From: Ceratotherium simum simum
Taxonomy: Eukaryota; Chordata; Mammalia; Perissodactyla; Rhinocerotidae
Length of the DNA: 64,000 nt
NCBI RefSeq assembly: GCF_000283155.1
Contig: NW_004454217.1
Location: forward strand, 124,001-188,000
Direction: 5' to 3'
The notes under the pieces are model-generated. The model was not told the DNA's origin. It worked only from the letters and a program-made list of their open reading frames with translations, and searched no databases. The position numbers and the translations under genes were made by a program. Shown piece after piece: positions 45,573 to 58,460 of the stretch (position 1 is its first letter; every line of letters starts with the position of its first letter).

Positions 45573-45960
45573 AGGCTTTCCATGGTCTAGTCCCAGCCTT
45601 TGTAATCCCATCTCCCATTATTCTGTCTCCAGCCACACTGAAGGACTCGTTCCCTAAACATGCCTGTTCTTTGTCTTGGCTTGTGTTTTTCTCTCTGTCT
45701 CGAGTGCCCCTTCTTCTCGTTTCATTTTGCCCAAGTCTGCTTATCAAAGCCTAATCCTTTCTGAGGTGTTCACTAATCCTCTCAGGTGGAAGTAATCCAA
45801 TGTGCCTCAGAACTCCCATCTCTTGGTTTTCATTTTGTGCCTTCTATTACAATTATATATATATCAGCTCTTTTTCTAGCCTGTAAATTCCTTGAGGGCA
45901 GAAACAATGGTGGCTTCATCACTGGGTCTCCTCGTTGACTCTGCATAGCTTCTTGATGAA
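45573..45960 (-). repeat. L2 LINE relic
   Basis: Antisense L2 3-prime region: GGCTTTCCATGGTCTAGTCC, then a TAGCCTGTAAATTCCTTGAG end. It also includes about 45160-45292 on the other side of the ERE. Confidence 0.65.
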
Positions 45961-46169
45961 GTGAGAGGCTGAGAGTTCTGATGTTCAGCCAGGTTTACTC
46001 CTGGCCTTGAACCCTGTACAATCTTGGAACTTTTTAAAATTGTTTTTTCAAGTGAGAGAAATAAGAAAAGAGATTCCCAACTTTACCCTTTCTTAAAGGA
46101 GCAATTAAATAACTTAAGCAACTTTTATAAATCCAGGATTTTTTGATTATCCTGCAGAAAAGGCATCTT

Positions 46170-46260
46170 ATTTATTAGTCATTAATTTCAACTTTCTCAT
46201 TTTACAGGTAAGGAAACCAAGAGATTAAATTATTTGTTCAGGACCACTCAGCTGGTGGTG
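46170..46260 (-). repeat. MIR core relic
   Basis: CATTTTACAGGTAAGGAAAC followed by a CCACTCAGCTGGTG end is MIR-like in antisense. Confidence 0.6.
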
Positions 46261-46299
46261 TGGGGCCTTTGTTTTTATAGTTTATATTTGTACTTGCCA

Positions 46300-49010
46300 C
46301 AACTGGAGATTGAAAAATATAAAAGATAAAACAACCCATGTTTTGATATTTTATTCATTTATAGTCTAACTGTGGCATCTTACTGAACCTGGTATATATT
46401 TCTTTTTGTATGGTCCTCACTCTGCAATAAAAGAGGCAGTAGTCTATCACACTAACCATGAAAGAGGGTAGGTGTGGTTAGTAGTTTAGTATTGTCAAAC
46501 AGTTAAGCTTAGTGCATACTCTGGGGGCCAGGAATATAATTTCCCTTTGTCTTTAGAGATTGGATTACATGCTTGTGTAGGAAAAATATTTAAGCAGTGA
46601 ATAGAATTCTTATTTTGGTCTCTAGGTATCCCCTAGGTTCCCTTTTTATTTATTCACTTGATCCCATCTCTTGCTAAAATTTAGGTTAAAGGATGTTATT
46701 AAATTTAATTTAGCGAGTATTTCTCTTTGCATCTTCGGAGCATCTTCAGAGCAGTATTCTGAGACCAAATTTTCTGTTTGTTTCTCTGCTTTATCATGGA
46801 TAATGCTGACTTATGTTACTGTGTGTGTGTGTGTGTGTATAAAATGTATAAATATATCTATTTAAATATGCTTCATGGCTTTCAAATTTTTTAATCCACT
46901 CACTTCGTAGGCATTTATATAAGGTATTGCTAGACACTAAATACTGTTGTGTCTCCTCAAATACTATATCACCACTATCTTATATTTATTCTATACAAAT
47001 AGTATTTACTTAAGGAGCTCAAAGCAACTTAAAGATTAAAAAATTATCAAATATTAATGATATTCCTGCATATCTAATGTTAAAAATTGGGCATTGAAAT
47101 AGATTTAGGAATTTCTACTCTCAGACTACAGATTTGCTAAAATTCTGGTTTTTCATAAGAATGTGATGACTTATAGCTGTTCCTTGTTGTATACACTCAT
47201 CTGTATTTTTTTTCCACCTAAATAATCTAAAATAATTTAAAGTAGATTATTCTGGTCAATGATGTGAATATTTTACCTCGTTTGATTGTCTGTACTATTT
47301 ATTCAGTGAGCATTTATATTGCGTACAATAGGTATATAAGGTTATAGAAGTATAAATGTAACTAGTTTACCTACTGGGTGAAGTTCATTCTCTTTTTTTC
47401 AACTAGTAATTTGCTTTGAGTTTTTCCCCCCATTCCAGTTTATGAAACTTTTCAAGTTTCTAGAGTTACAGAACAGTATGTTTTCCATTTAGTTTTTATT
47501 AGTAGAAAATAGGATTTTGAGCAGTGATTTCCTATTTCTAATGTTTGATGCCTATTTCTTGTAATGCTTGGATGCCAACAAGAAGTAAAATTTAAACCAT
47601 AGTAAATTATGCATTTTGAACCAATGTATATTCTGATTTTAGGTTTCCATTTGTGTAACTCTTGATCAGTTCTAGTCATTTAAAGTAAATAAGTACATGC
47701 TTACCAAAATTTACCAGAAATATAGATTTTATAGGAAGAGTCCTTATTTTGACATCTTTTACAACTGAAGATTGTTAAAGTTTGTGCAGGTAGGGAGAAT
47801 CATTGGCTTGGAATATATGTATATAACATGCTTAGATATTTATTTAGCTTTACGTTAGAGAGAGTAGAATTAGCTATATGAATTTTCCTGTGAAGGGAAA
47901 ATGATCATGGTTTTGAGAAATTGAAAGTGGGAAGTTATAATTATTTTCTGCTATACTTTTTGTCTTCTAATAAAGCTGGAAATAGAATGTGAGATTAAAG
48001 TAAGTATTGAAATCTACATGAACTAATTAAGTACATCAGTGAATTTAATTAACTAATAAATGAGGCATATGTGGTGGTTATTGAACTCACTGTTCTCTAT
48101 CTCGGAGAAATTGGTATTATCCTTAGAATGTGACAGGCAACCATAGGTAGTTTTTACTTTCCTGCAATATATTGAGACATTTTCTACTTGAAGATACTTA
48201 AAATAGGAAAAAAGACCACTTAAAGTGAACTCAAATTTCATAGCAAATAATGGAGGGGAAAAGATTTGATTAAGACTTTATCTTGAAACATAAATCCAAC
48301 AGTTATGAAAATAAGTTTTAGTTTATGCTTAACAAAATTTAGGTTGTAATTATAGTTGTGCATAAGTTCTTAGACTGGACAGAGAATAAATCAAGTTTTT
48401 GGGCTTTTGGCTTGTGTAATTTTTACCACAAAATTGTTTGGCAGCACAAAATGGCATCTTTTACTTCATGTTGAATTTCACAGTGGATCATATGTATAGT
48501 CTCTCTTTCCAAAAAATGTTCCAGGGTTTTATTGACTTTCCTAGTGGCTTCTCTTAATTTTTGAGGTCAGATATTCTGTTTTAAAGTGCCTATTAGACTG
48601 TCAATCTTTTTTGGAGTAATTCTCCAACATCACTCACAACATAAACCTTATAAAAATCCTGCATTATTAGGAAGATTTGCGATTTTACATTGTGGTTGAT
48701 TTGTGTTGTTTTATCTATCTATCTGTGTATGTTGTGTAGCTATTTAGTTATAATTTTAATTTATTATTTTCAAAGTGAGGGACAATTTAGATAGCTTCTA
48801 GGACACACAATTTGCAATTGAAACAGAACATGATTTACTCCTATTATTGAATCTATATTACTGGGATTTATTGGTCTGCATATATAACATTGCTTATGGT
48901 GTTAGTAAATTGCTTCTTTCATCTTATTTATTTAAATTGAGGTTGAAACACCATTTGGCATCCTCAAGTAGGATAAAAAGCAAATGAGTACTGATATATT
49001 CCTTTAAATA
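46300..49010. other. Repeat-poor intronic block
   Basis: About 2.7 kb of AT-rich DNA with only a (TG)n run at 46819-46838. No exon, RNA gene or nameable transposon was seen. Confidence 0.45.
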
Positions 49011-49019
49011 CAAAATGTG

Positions 49020-49205
49020 GTGTGCTGGAAAGAGTAAGACCTTCATGGTCAGACCTGAATTTCAGTCTATAACCCTGCACAATTTATTTAATAATACTTC
49101 TAAGCCTCAGTTGCCTCGTATAAAACGCAGATAATAAATACTTTATAGAGTTGTTGTGATTAGTGATAATGTATATGAAGTACTCCTACAGTTCCTTGCT
49201 CAGAA
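49020..49205 (+). repeat. MIR SINE relic
   Basis: Sense MIR: GTGTGCTGGAAAGAGTAAG, then CTAAGCCTCAGTTGCCTCG, then AGAGTTGTTGTGATTAGTG. Confidence 0.75.
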
Positions 49206-49556
49206 TAGAGGATTACTAAATTATTATAGAAAAGCCAAGTATAAAATTTATACTAGCTTTACATAAAATGTTTTTTCTTTAGATGTGTGGTAGTTGAAAT
49301 TGGCCAACGACTGTAATGTTGTCAGAAGTAAGGCAGGAAAGATTTAGTGATGAAAGAGACGAGGACCTGAAATTGTGTGTGTATCTTTCAAAAACTCTAG
49401 TTACAGGAAGAGGAGATGGCCAAGAGAGATGCTGGTTTGCCATATGTTTGGTTGAGATACTTTGTAGCAATACTAGATATCCATCAACCTGAAACTTGCT
49501 AACTGGAAACCAAGTTAACAGTGCTTTCAGAGCACGTTGAATTCACCTTTAAAACA

Positions 49557-49772
49557 ATCAAGAGCTTGGGCCAGCCCTGGCAGCCTAGTGGTTAAGTTCA
49601 GCATGCTCTGCTTTGGTGGCCAGGGTTCAGTTCCTGGGCGTGGTGGACCTACAGCACTCATCTGTCAGTGGCCATGCTGTGATGGCAGCTCACATACAAA
49701 ACAGGAAGATTGGCAACAGATGTTAGCTCAGGGTGAATCTTCCTCAGGGGGAAAGAAAAAATCAGAGCTTAG
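49557..49772 (+). mobile_element. Older ERE-related SINE
   Basis: The element is at about 49569-49760. The head GGGCCAGCCCTGGCAGCCTA is followed by GGGTTCAGTTCCTGGG (B-box) and an ACAGATGTTAGCTCAGGG tail unit. The flanks around ATCAAGAGCTTG and AATCAGAGCTTAG are a weak duplication. It is more diverged than the other EREs and probably an older subfamily. Confidence 0.8.
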
Positions 49773-49859
49773 TTAAACATTGCATTTGATATTTCATTGC
49801 CCCGCTTGACTTTATCTCTTGAGATATTACCTTTATGTAGTGTGTTTAGTTTATCAAGC

Positions 49860-50010
49860 ATTTCCATGAGTGAAATCTCCTTTCAGTTTCAACTAACTTT
49901 ATAGCTGGGTGTCATTTTTCTAATTTTACACATGAGGAGACTAGGTTAAGTGATCTAGTCAGGGTCATACTGATGATAAATAGAAGGAAGAAACAGGACT
50001 CAAACTCCTC
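49860..50010 (-). repeat. MIR relic
   Basis: TTCTAATTTTACACATGAGG then GTGATCTAGTCAGGGTCAT is an antisense MIR core. Confidence 0.6.
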
Positions 50011-50019
50011 TTACTGTCT

Positions 50020-51550
50020 TTGCTGAGCGAGTTAAGCTCCCACTCTGCACAGATCTTTTTCTGGACCTTCACCTGTCATTTGTTAGCCAAGTGAATGCTT
50101 ACTATGTGGATGTAAAAGCTTACTCTGTGGTGCTAAATGATCAACTCTGAATTCTAGACACTTTTCCTGGCAATTGGGAAGAACTTGATTTAAGAATTGT
50201 AATTCGTAATAAATACATAATTATTTATTAATGTAAAGATTATGGTTGTGAAAAATAACTAAATTTTGAATATCATGCTAATAGTTATATATTTATTTCC
50301 TATATAACTACCTATCTCATTCTTTACCTGACTTTATTAAAGAGAACTTAATATTTGCTTTTGCTTAGGAAGTAGGTATTTTCCTGCTAGCCATTCCTTG
50401 TCCTCCCAGTATTTTTACGACCAGCTAGTTCAACCTTTTTTCCCCCTAGACAAAAGATTTTAGAATTGAAACCTGACTTCAGGCTATTCAAGGAAGAGCT
50501 TCAGTAAGAATTTGATTTGAGGCAAAATGTAATTAGATGACTTCTGCATGTAAGGCATGCATGCTGGCACTATTTTTAGCTGTGACAGATGACAGTTTAT
50601 GATTACCAAATGTAGACAACTCTTCTTACTCTGCATTGGGCTAGAAGTTTTTATTTTGAAGAAAAGATTGTATGTACTGAATTATTTTAAATTAAAATTT
50701 TAGTTTGATAGAGACGCTACTGCTCCGTGCACTGTACAGAACATAATCAAAATAAACATTTTTCACATTTTTATTTTGAAAACAAAAGTGGGCAAGCACT
50801 GCAGGGGGCAAATCACTTTTTTCTAAATGACAAAAATTTGTTTAAGTTGATCAACATTATTTTAGTAATCCATAAGCATTCCCCACAGTTATAAGAGGAA
50901 AGGCACTGTTATTCTCATGTCTTTAAATGGATATTTCATGAACATTTTATGTAAGAGTAAAGTTGAGGCCACAGTAGATTACCTCGCATGATTGACATTT
51001 TATTCTGCAGTATAGAAGGAGACTTGAGCAACCATGAAAGGTTAAGCTTTCCTTGCACAAGCTCTTTGTCTTAATTTTGGTTTCTCAAGAATAAAGAGGC
51101 CATTAACTCTTCACTCATAAACAGAACTAATAAAGTGATTACAGAGGAATCCAAAATTAGCATTTTAGTGACCCTATAGTTCTTAAAGATTCCCCTTATT
51201 TTAACTTGAAAATATTATAGTCTTTAATTAAAATGTTTCTATTCCTAAGGATAATCTGGCCACTATTCAGGCAGTGCAGCAAATATTAATGAAGCAGATA
51301 ATGAGAATATAAAGATGAAGGCATTCATCAACCCTTCGGGGTCTAGTTAGGAGAGACAAGCCTATAAAACCATATTTGGTGTTTTATAAATTATCAGAAA
51401 GCATTTCTTTTTGTTATTTAATGAGTGTAGATATCTGAAAATAGTTTAAATAAAACAAATGTAAAATCCAAAGCATAGAAACATTTTTTGAATAAATTAA
51501 TTAGAATTAATGTATGCCTTAAACTGGCATAAAGTATGCATTCATTCTAA
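50020..51550. other. Intronic sequence without a recognised feature
   Basis: AT-rich. No exon, RNA gene or confident repeat call. Confidence 0.45.
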
Positions 51551-51559
51551 TCAGTCAGT

Positions 51560-51675
51560 CAGTAATATTCTTTGAAAGTTTAGTTGATTCAGGCTTTGTG
51601 CTCAGCTCTGGGGATATGGTCGGTAATAAGACAACATGTTCTCTTACGAAGCTTACAGCCCAGCAGAGAAACTTG
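51560..51675 (+). repeat. L2/MIR-type relic
   Basis: The phrase GGCTTTGTGCTCAGCTCTGG followed by GATATGGTCGGTAATAAGAC and GAAGCTTACAGCCCAG is typical of the old L2 class. Confidence 0.55.
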
Positions 51676-51679
51676 TTAA

Positions 51680-54360
51680 AATGAGTGATTTTTTAATAAT
51701 TTACTTAAAATTTGTAAGTGTACAATTTGTTGATTTTTTTGTATATGCACAAAATTGTGTGACCATCACCATGATCTAATTACAGAACGTTTCATCACCC
51801 CCCAAGAAAACCCCCATACCCGTTAGCAGTCATTCTTCATCTCCATTCCTCCCAGCCCCTGGCAACCACTGATCTACTTTCGGTCTCTATAGAATTGCCT
51901 ATTCTAGACATTTTATATAAACAGACTCGTACAACTATGTGGCCATTTGTGTCTGGCTTCTTTCACTTACCGTAATGTTTTCACGGTTAGTTCACGATGT
52001 ACCCTGTATCAGTACTTCATTCCTTTTTATGGCCCAATAATATTTCCCTGTGTGGATATACCATATTTTGTTTATCCATTCATCAATTGATGGATATTTG
52101 GGTTGTTCCCTTTTTCATTATTATAAATAATGCTGCTACGAACACTCGTGTACAAGTTTTTGTGTGGACATAGGTTTTCTAGTCTTTTGGGTGGAAATTC
52201 ATAGGAGTAGAATTGCTGGGTCATATGGTAACTCTGTGTTTAACTTTTTGAGGAATTGCCAAACTGTTTTTCACATTGGCTGAATTTTACATTCCCATCA
52301 GCAATGTAAGAGGCTTCCAATCTTCGTCACTTCTTGTTAACATTTGTTATTGTCCATCTATTTTAGCCATCCCAGTGGGTCTGAAGTGGTATCTGATTGT
52401 GATTTTGGTTTGCATTTCTCTAATGATGTTGAGTGTCTTTTCATTGCTTATTGGCCATTTATATATATTCTTTGGAAAAATTTCTATTCAGATCCTTTAC
52501 CCATTTTTAATTGGTTTGTCTTTTTGTTGAATTGTAAGAGTCTTTTATATATTCTGAATACAAGTCCCTTATCAGATGTTTGATCTGTAAATATTTTCTC
52601 CTATTCTGTGGGTTGTCTTTTCACTTTCTTGATAGAGTCTTTTGAAGCACAAAAGTTTTTAATTTTTTTTTTTAAAGATTTTATTTGTTTATTTTTTCCC
52701 CTCAAAGCCCCAGTAGATAGTTGTATGTCATAGCTGCACATCCATCTAGTTGCTCTATGTGGGACGCGGCCTCAGCATGGCCGGAGAAGCGGTGCGTCGG
52801 TGCGCGCCCAGGATCCGAACCCGGGCCGCCAGCAGCGGAGCGCACGCACTTAACCGCTAAGCCACGGGGCCGGCCCAAAAGTTTTTAATTTTAATGAGGT
52901 CTAATTTATTTATTTTTTCTTTTACTGCTTGTGTTTTTGATGTCATATCTAAGAAACCATTGTCTAATCCAAAGTCATGAAGATTTGCACCTATTTTTTT
53001 CTTCTAAGAGTTTTATAGTTTAAGCTATTTAGGTCTTTGATCCATTTTGAGTTAATTTTTATATGTAGTGTAAGGTAGGGGTCCAACTTCATTGTTTTGC
53101 AGTTGGATATCCAGTTGTCCGAGCACCATTTGTTGAAAAAACTCTTCTTTCCCCCATTGAATTGTCTTGACACCCTTGTCGAAATCAATTGACCATAAAT
53201 GTAGGGATTTATTTCTGGACTCTTAATTTTATTCCATTGATCTATCTGTCCATCCTTGTCCAACTACCACACTATCTTGATTACTGTAGCTTTGTAAGAA
53301 GTTTTGAGAAAGAGAAGTGTGACTTCACCAACTTTGTTGTTTTTCAGGATTGTATTGGCTCTTCTGGATCTTAGTATTTCCATATGAATTCTCCAATTGG
53401 CCTGTCAATTTCTGCTAAAAGCCAGCTAGGATTTTGATAGAGATTGCACTGTAGATCAGTTTAAGGAGTATTACCATCTTAATAGTAATGCCTTCTAATC
53501 CATAAACATGGGATGTCTTTCCATTTATTTGTCATTAACTTCTTTCAACAATACTTTTTAGTTTCTAAGTCTTGTACTTTTTTTTAACTTTGTTCCTAAT
53601 TATTTTATTCTTTTTGATGCTAATATAAATGGAGTTTTCTTATTCCATTTTTAGATTGTTCGTTGCTAGTATATGGAAATATAATTGAGTTTTGTATATT
53701 GATCTTATATCCTGCAACCTTTCTGGACTCATTTATTAGTTCTAGTGGCTTTTTTGTGGATTCCTTAGGATTTTCTATATACAAGATCATGTTATTTGCA
53801 AATAGAGATTGTTTAATTTCTTTCCTTACAATCTGGATGTTTTTAATTTCTTTTTCTTGAGTTACTGTCCTGCCTCCTACCTCCAGGACAGTGTTGACCA
53901 AAAGTGGAAAAAGATGGATATCTTGGTCATGTTCCTGGTCTTAGGGGGAAAGCTTTCAGTCATTCACCATTAAGTATGATGTTAGCTGTGGAGTTTTTGT
54001 AGATACTCCTTATCAGCTTGAGGACGTTCTTTCTATTTCTAGTTTGTTGAGTATTTTTATAATGAAAGGATGTTGGATTTTGTCAGATGCTTTTTCTGTG
54101 TCTATTGTGATGATCATGTGGTTTTTGTCCTTAATTCTCTTAATATGGTATGTTATATTGATTGGTTTTCATATGTTGAACCAACCTTGTATACCTGGGA
54201 TAAATACCACTTGGCCATGGTATATAATCGTTTTTAAGTGTTGCTAGATTCAGTTTGCTAGTATTTTGTTGAGGATTATTGTGTCTGTATTCATAAGGAA
54301 TATTGGTCTGTGGTTTTCTTTTCTTGTGATGTCTTTGCCTGATTTTGGTATCAGGATTGA
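51680..54360 (-). mobile_element. 5-prime truncated L1 with nested ERE
   Basis: Antisense L1: the 3-prime UTR (TGTACAATTTG, GACCATCACCATGATC, GTTAGCAGTCATTC) leads into ORF2 C-terminal and RT-side peptides at 52991-53263 and 53620-53901. It stops abruptly at about 54360 in the RT domain. All frames are broken. The ERE at 52667-52876 inserted later. Confidence 0.85.
52651..52892 (-). mobile_element. ERE SINE, short type, inside L1
   Basis: The element is 52667-52876. AAAAGTTTTTAATTTT is exactly duplicated at 52651-52666 and 52877-52892. The head and B-box are well kept. Confidence 0.94.
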
Positions 54361-55485
54361 GCAAACATCTAGATTAACTAATGGACATAAATCTCTTGAA
54401 TATTAGAATCAACAATATTTGAATATATTTCTTAGAAAGGGTTTTAATAAAACTTTATGACTCCTACCCCCCCACCCCCCCCGGAAGAATAACAATTCTG
54501 GATAAACTTAATCTTCCAAATTTTTTTGTTAAAATCAATTTAAAGAATCTGTGAGAGACTAGAAATATTGGTAAATGTCAGTTAAGGCAGCAACTGTGTT
54601 TGACAGAAACTAATATTTTTGTCATCCTTGGAAGCTTCACTAACAATTTCTTGGAGTCCTTTACCAAAAAAAAGATTTAAATCCTTCTATACTTTGCACA
54701 GTGACTTTGGTAACAGTGTAGATTTCCTCTCAGACCTTTCTATTCTAGGATATATTAATTTTGTCTTATGTGTGACTAATTGGTACCTACTTGTCTTGTC
54801 TCTCTTGGCTATTCTTCCCTTTTTCCCACTTCAGTGCTCTAAGGGTCTGTGGCTCTACCAGGGCTTCCCTAGGACTCGTTGTATCTGCTTTGAGTATTCT
54901 CCTATAGCTATTTACATATTTTCGCACAATATGTGTGGGCTTGCATATGTGATTTTCAGAGCTTTTCCATTTATTGAAAAGGCCTCATTCCTAGGAACCA
55001 TATGATAGGTGGAAGAGAAGTAGTAGGTTAGGGTTTACTGTACTTTCATGCAGTTAAATGTATTTCAGGCTGTAATCACTGAATACTGCTGGACCGTATA
55101 CATGACTATTCCCATATCATCAACTTTGGGGAAATTGACTTGATTCAACCCAAAGCACCAAAATTATCAACTTAGTTATATACTGTTAGAATTTTGACCA
55201 TCGGCTGGATCTAAATATTTGTTAAACTAGCAGACAGTATATTCTCCTCCCAATAGGAAAGCCTACTGAGAAAACTACACTCATGTTATAAGATCTTTAG
55301 TGGTATCAAACAGGAATAGAAAGGGATGAATTTCTCCTAAGTATAATAGTAATATTCATGCTTGCCATTGGAGGGGGGACATTTTCAGATGGCCTAGAAG
55401 GGATTAAAGAAACAAGTTAAACTCATCTCTAACCCTACTACCCAGAGATAAAACCTCTATCCTTTCAGACTTCATAGTTATACAT
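54361..55485. other. Intronic sequence with a poly-C tract
   Basis: Holds a C-rich run at about 54468-54482. The open frame at 54619-55005 has no familiar motif and is probably chance. Confidence 0.45.
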
Positions 55486-55489
55486 GTAT

Positions 55490-55760
55490 CATTTTTTTAA
55501 GTGGGACTATACTATATGAATCTTTTTGTAACATTCTGTTTTCATTTATCATGGATGTTTCTATGGTAATAAAGGTCTACATCACTGTCTTTAATGGCTA
55601 TATCATATTCTTTTGTGTAGGTATATCCTAATTTTACTTAATCAGATTCACATTCTTTTTAAAAGATGGTTTCAACAACTTGATTAATTATAGTTTTCTA
55701 CTATGGGAAAATACCTGTCAAGCGTATAGGAGTAGAGCTCTCTTCTCTTTTTTGGATTTA
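55490..55760 (-). repeat. L1ME-like 3-prime relic
   Basis: The phrases ATCATGGATGTTTCTATGG and AATGGCTATATCATATTC and their order resemble an old L1 3-prime end in antisense. Confidence 0.5.
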
Positions 55761-55959
55761 ACTATAGGTGAAGTATTCACATTAAAATTTATGTGTTCCT
55801 ATTAACCTATCTTGTTGATTTTACTTAGACTTTTCTTCTTGGCCTTTGTGATTCATCTCACATGTGATAATTATCTGCTTACACTCTGCCTATTCATTAT
55901 TTGTGCAAATGTGTAACATTTGAAGAACTTGAATGTGCTGAGCCTTCCATGTAGCGTTG

Positions 55960-56175
55960 TACATGGAGAGTATGAGTTTTATCAAGAGGAAGCCTGTGTT
56001 AAAATGCATGTTCTACCACTTATTAATTAAGTGATCTAGGTCCAGTCATGTAAGAGCTGAGTCTCACTTTCTTGTCTGAAAACCTACCTCATAGGATTTT
56101 AATAATTGAAGGAGATACCGTTGTATAGTGTACAGTGTTTGGCATGAAGTAAGTGCCCAGTAAATGTTGACTCAG
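55960..56175 (+). repeat. MIR SINE relic
   Basis: Sense MIR: TTCTACCACTTATTAATTAA, CACTTTCTTGTCTGAAAACC, then GTAAGTGCCCAGTAAATG. Confidence 0.7.
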
Positions 56176-56619
56176 GAAATAAAGGGAGATGTGGAGAATG
56201 TAGATCAGCAACCTGGAAAACATTTCTAAAACATCTGTCAGGCTTAACAGGTCTGTAGCTTTTCAATCTTTTTTTTTAGCTTCTCTCATACTATTGCTAT
56301 AATGATATAGTTTATAATTGCTTGAAAAATTGTAGGAATATGAATTTATTGTTTTCCTGAAATTTTAATAATGTTTGATACTTAAAAAAACAATGTTTCT
56401 AGGAAGGTTCATTTTAAAAGACTGATATGAATAAAAATATTTAAGCCTCTCTCGCCCTCAAAAATCTAGATCTAAAAAGGAAGGAGATATTTGTAAATTA
56501 TATTTGGCACAGATGATATAGCAATAAAATCTCATTTATTTGGACCCACTAGGAATTTGAATGTAGAAGTGATGTGTATCTTTGTAGTGTGAATCATGTT
56601 AGTTTCTGAAGGGAAAAGA

Positions 56620-56765
56620 GAAATCTTTTATCTAACGCCTTATTTACTGATGATAAAACTAAGGTCCAGAGAAGTTTGAGTCTCGTCCAAAGTTACACAG
56701 TTGCAGAGCCAGTACTAGGACATGGGTCTCTTGAATCCTGGTCACTGATATTTCCTTCCACCATA
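56620..56765 (-). repeat. MIR core relic
   Basis: ACTGATGATAAAACTAAGG then AAAGTTACACAGTTGCAGAG, antisense MIR. Confidence 0.65.
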
Positions 56766-57284
56766 TCCGTCTATATAGAAATCATAGACTAATTATAAAT
56801 AATTCTTATCTAGTCATTGAAACTGCTTGGACAGTATATCTACTATGTTAGATAATTTGATTAGACATTAATTTATGTTGTACATACCACTCAGATTTAA
56901 AGTCATCTATTTCATAGTCAGCTTTTACGGAGTAGTTTTTATGGATGGTAAGGAATAATAAGGATGTCTGCATTTATTTGAACTTATCACCATAGTGATT
57001 TTGACGGTTAATAAATGTTTTGGAGCACTTTGAGAACCAGACAGTTTTTATAAAAGAGCATTTGTTTATATAAAAATAGATTTGAGGTATACCTTACTTG
57101 CTTATTCTTCTAGGTTATCAACTTTTATAACACAGAAATACAGTTTATTAACTTACAAGTTAATAAGGTTGGAATTTTCTTTTTGTTTTCTTTATATATT
57201 TACTATTTAAATACCTAGATAAGAAAGGTGATAGTGATTATGGTGATATTTATAATAATAATAATAACAACAAATAATATCATT

Positions 57285-57545
57285 GACATTTAAGAATTTA
57301 CTGTATGCTATGTACTATATTAAGTGCATTATATTCATTATCTTATTAATGAAAAATTTTAATTCATTATCTCACTTAATCCTCACAATATCTCAATAAG
57401 ATCATTCCTATTTGTATACACATTTTATAGATGAAGAAACTGAAGTGTAGAGGGATTTAATGAGTTGCCTGAGGTCACACAGCTAGTAAGTTATGGAGCC
57501 AGAGTTCGGGTCTAGATGATCTGACTCCAGAGCCTAAGTGCTTTG
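57285..57545 (-). repeat. MIR SINE, well kept
   Basis: Antisense MIR with most of its length: CACTTAATCCTCACAATATC, ATAGATGAAGAAACTGAAG, GAGGTCACACAGCTAGTAAG. It is preceded by an (ATA)n run at 57251-57266. Confidence 0.8.
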
Positions 57546-57719
57546 TCTGTCTTGTATAAGTCACTGTTGTGGGGCACAGGAGAGCCTCCCAGGAAGCAAT
57601 TATGTCTTTATTATTGCTTCCCCTACCCTCTCACTATACCCTGTTAAAAAAACCCTGCATTTATTATTAGAATCATTGTTAGCAGAGACTTATAATTAGG
57701 CCTGCACCTTCAGGTTTTC

Positions 57720-58010
57720 TAGACCCTACCCATTCTTCAAGACCCAGTTCAATTCTGTCTCTTTCACAAAGTCTTTTAAAATTTCCTCCAGTTTTTTTTC
57801 CTTTTCTGAATTCTCACAACAGTGCAGTATTTACTTTATAATCCTATTGACATTGTTTTTATGTGTCTTATCATCTTCCTAGAATTGTAGTGTTTTAGAG
57901 TTGGACAGGGCCTTAAAGAGAAAGTCCATGTCCCTATTTTCAGGTTTTCTAATTCATTCTAGTAGGTTGAGTTTGTTGAACAGCATCAGCTCAATAAATG
58001 TTTGCTGAAT
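57720..58010 (-). repeat. L2-type relics
   Basis: CCTACCCATTCTTCAAGACC, a TCACAAAGTCTTTTAAAATT stretch and a later TCAATAAATGTTTGCTGAAT end match L2 3-prime regions in antisense. A short sense fragment with a TTTAGAGTTGGACAGGGCC phrase lies between them. Confidence 0.55.
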
Positions 58011-58329
58011 GTCAGAAAACTATTAGCATTGCTGTTATCTCTTTATTCAATATGACATTATTCATGATGTCATTTTAAAAGCATAGATACACGCTTTCAA
58101 GTTCTGGTCAGTTTGCAGTTGTGCTGGTATACTGGTAGAGTAGTAGAAACTAGTTAAATAGAATAAAACTGATGTAGAAATTTTAGGCAGGGTTGGAATG
58201 AACTTGAGATGGGGAAAACTTGAATAAATAGTTGAAACCAGAGTTTGAAAACAATGCTATAAATCATATGAAGAATATTAAATTAATAGCATTCAAATCA
58301 AGTCATATTTGGGAGAATGGAATAAACGT

Positions 58330-58460
58330 TTCCTAAACATAATAAGTGTTGTTGAGCCCCTGCTATGAGCCAGACACTGTGGTAGGCAATTAAGATATCT
58401 TAATCAGTACTCATGTTCAGGGCTTCCTAATAATATCTAACATTTTACAATTCACATACA
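58330..58460 (-). repeat. MIR/L2-type relic
   Basis: The phrase TTGAGCCCCTGCTATGAGCC followed by GACACTGTGGTAGGCA is typical of this class. Confidence 0.6.

Noticed and set aside
54619..55005. 128-codon open frame as a small gene
   Set aside because: No recognisable domain, no promoter or splice context, and AT-rich composition like the surrounding intron.
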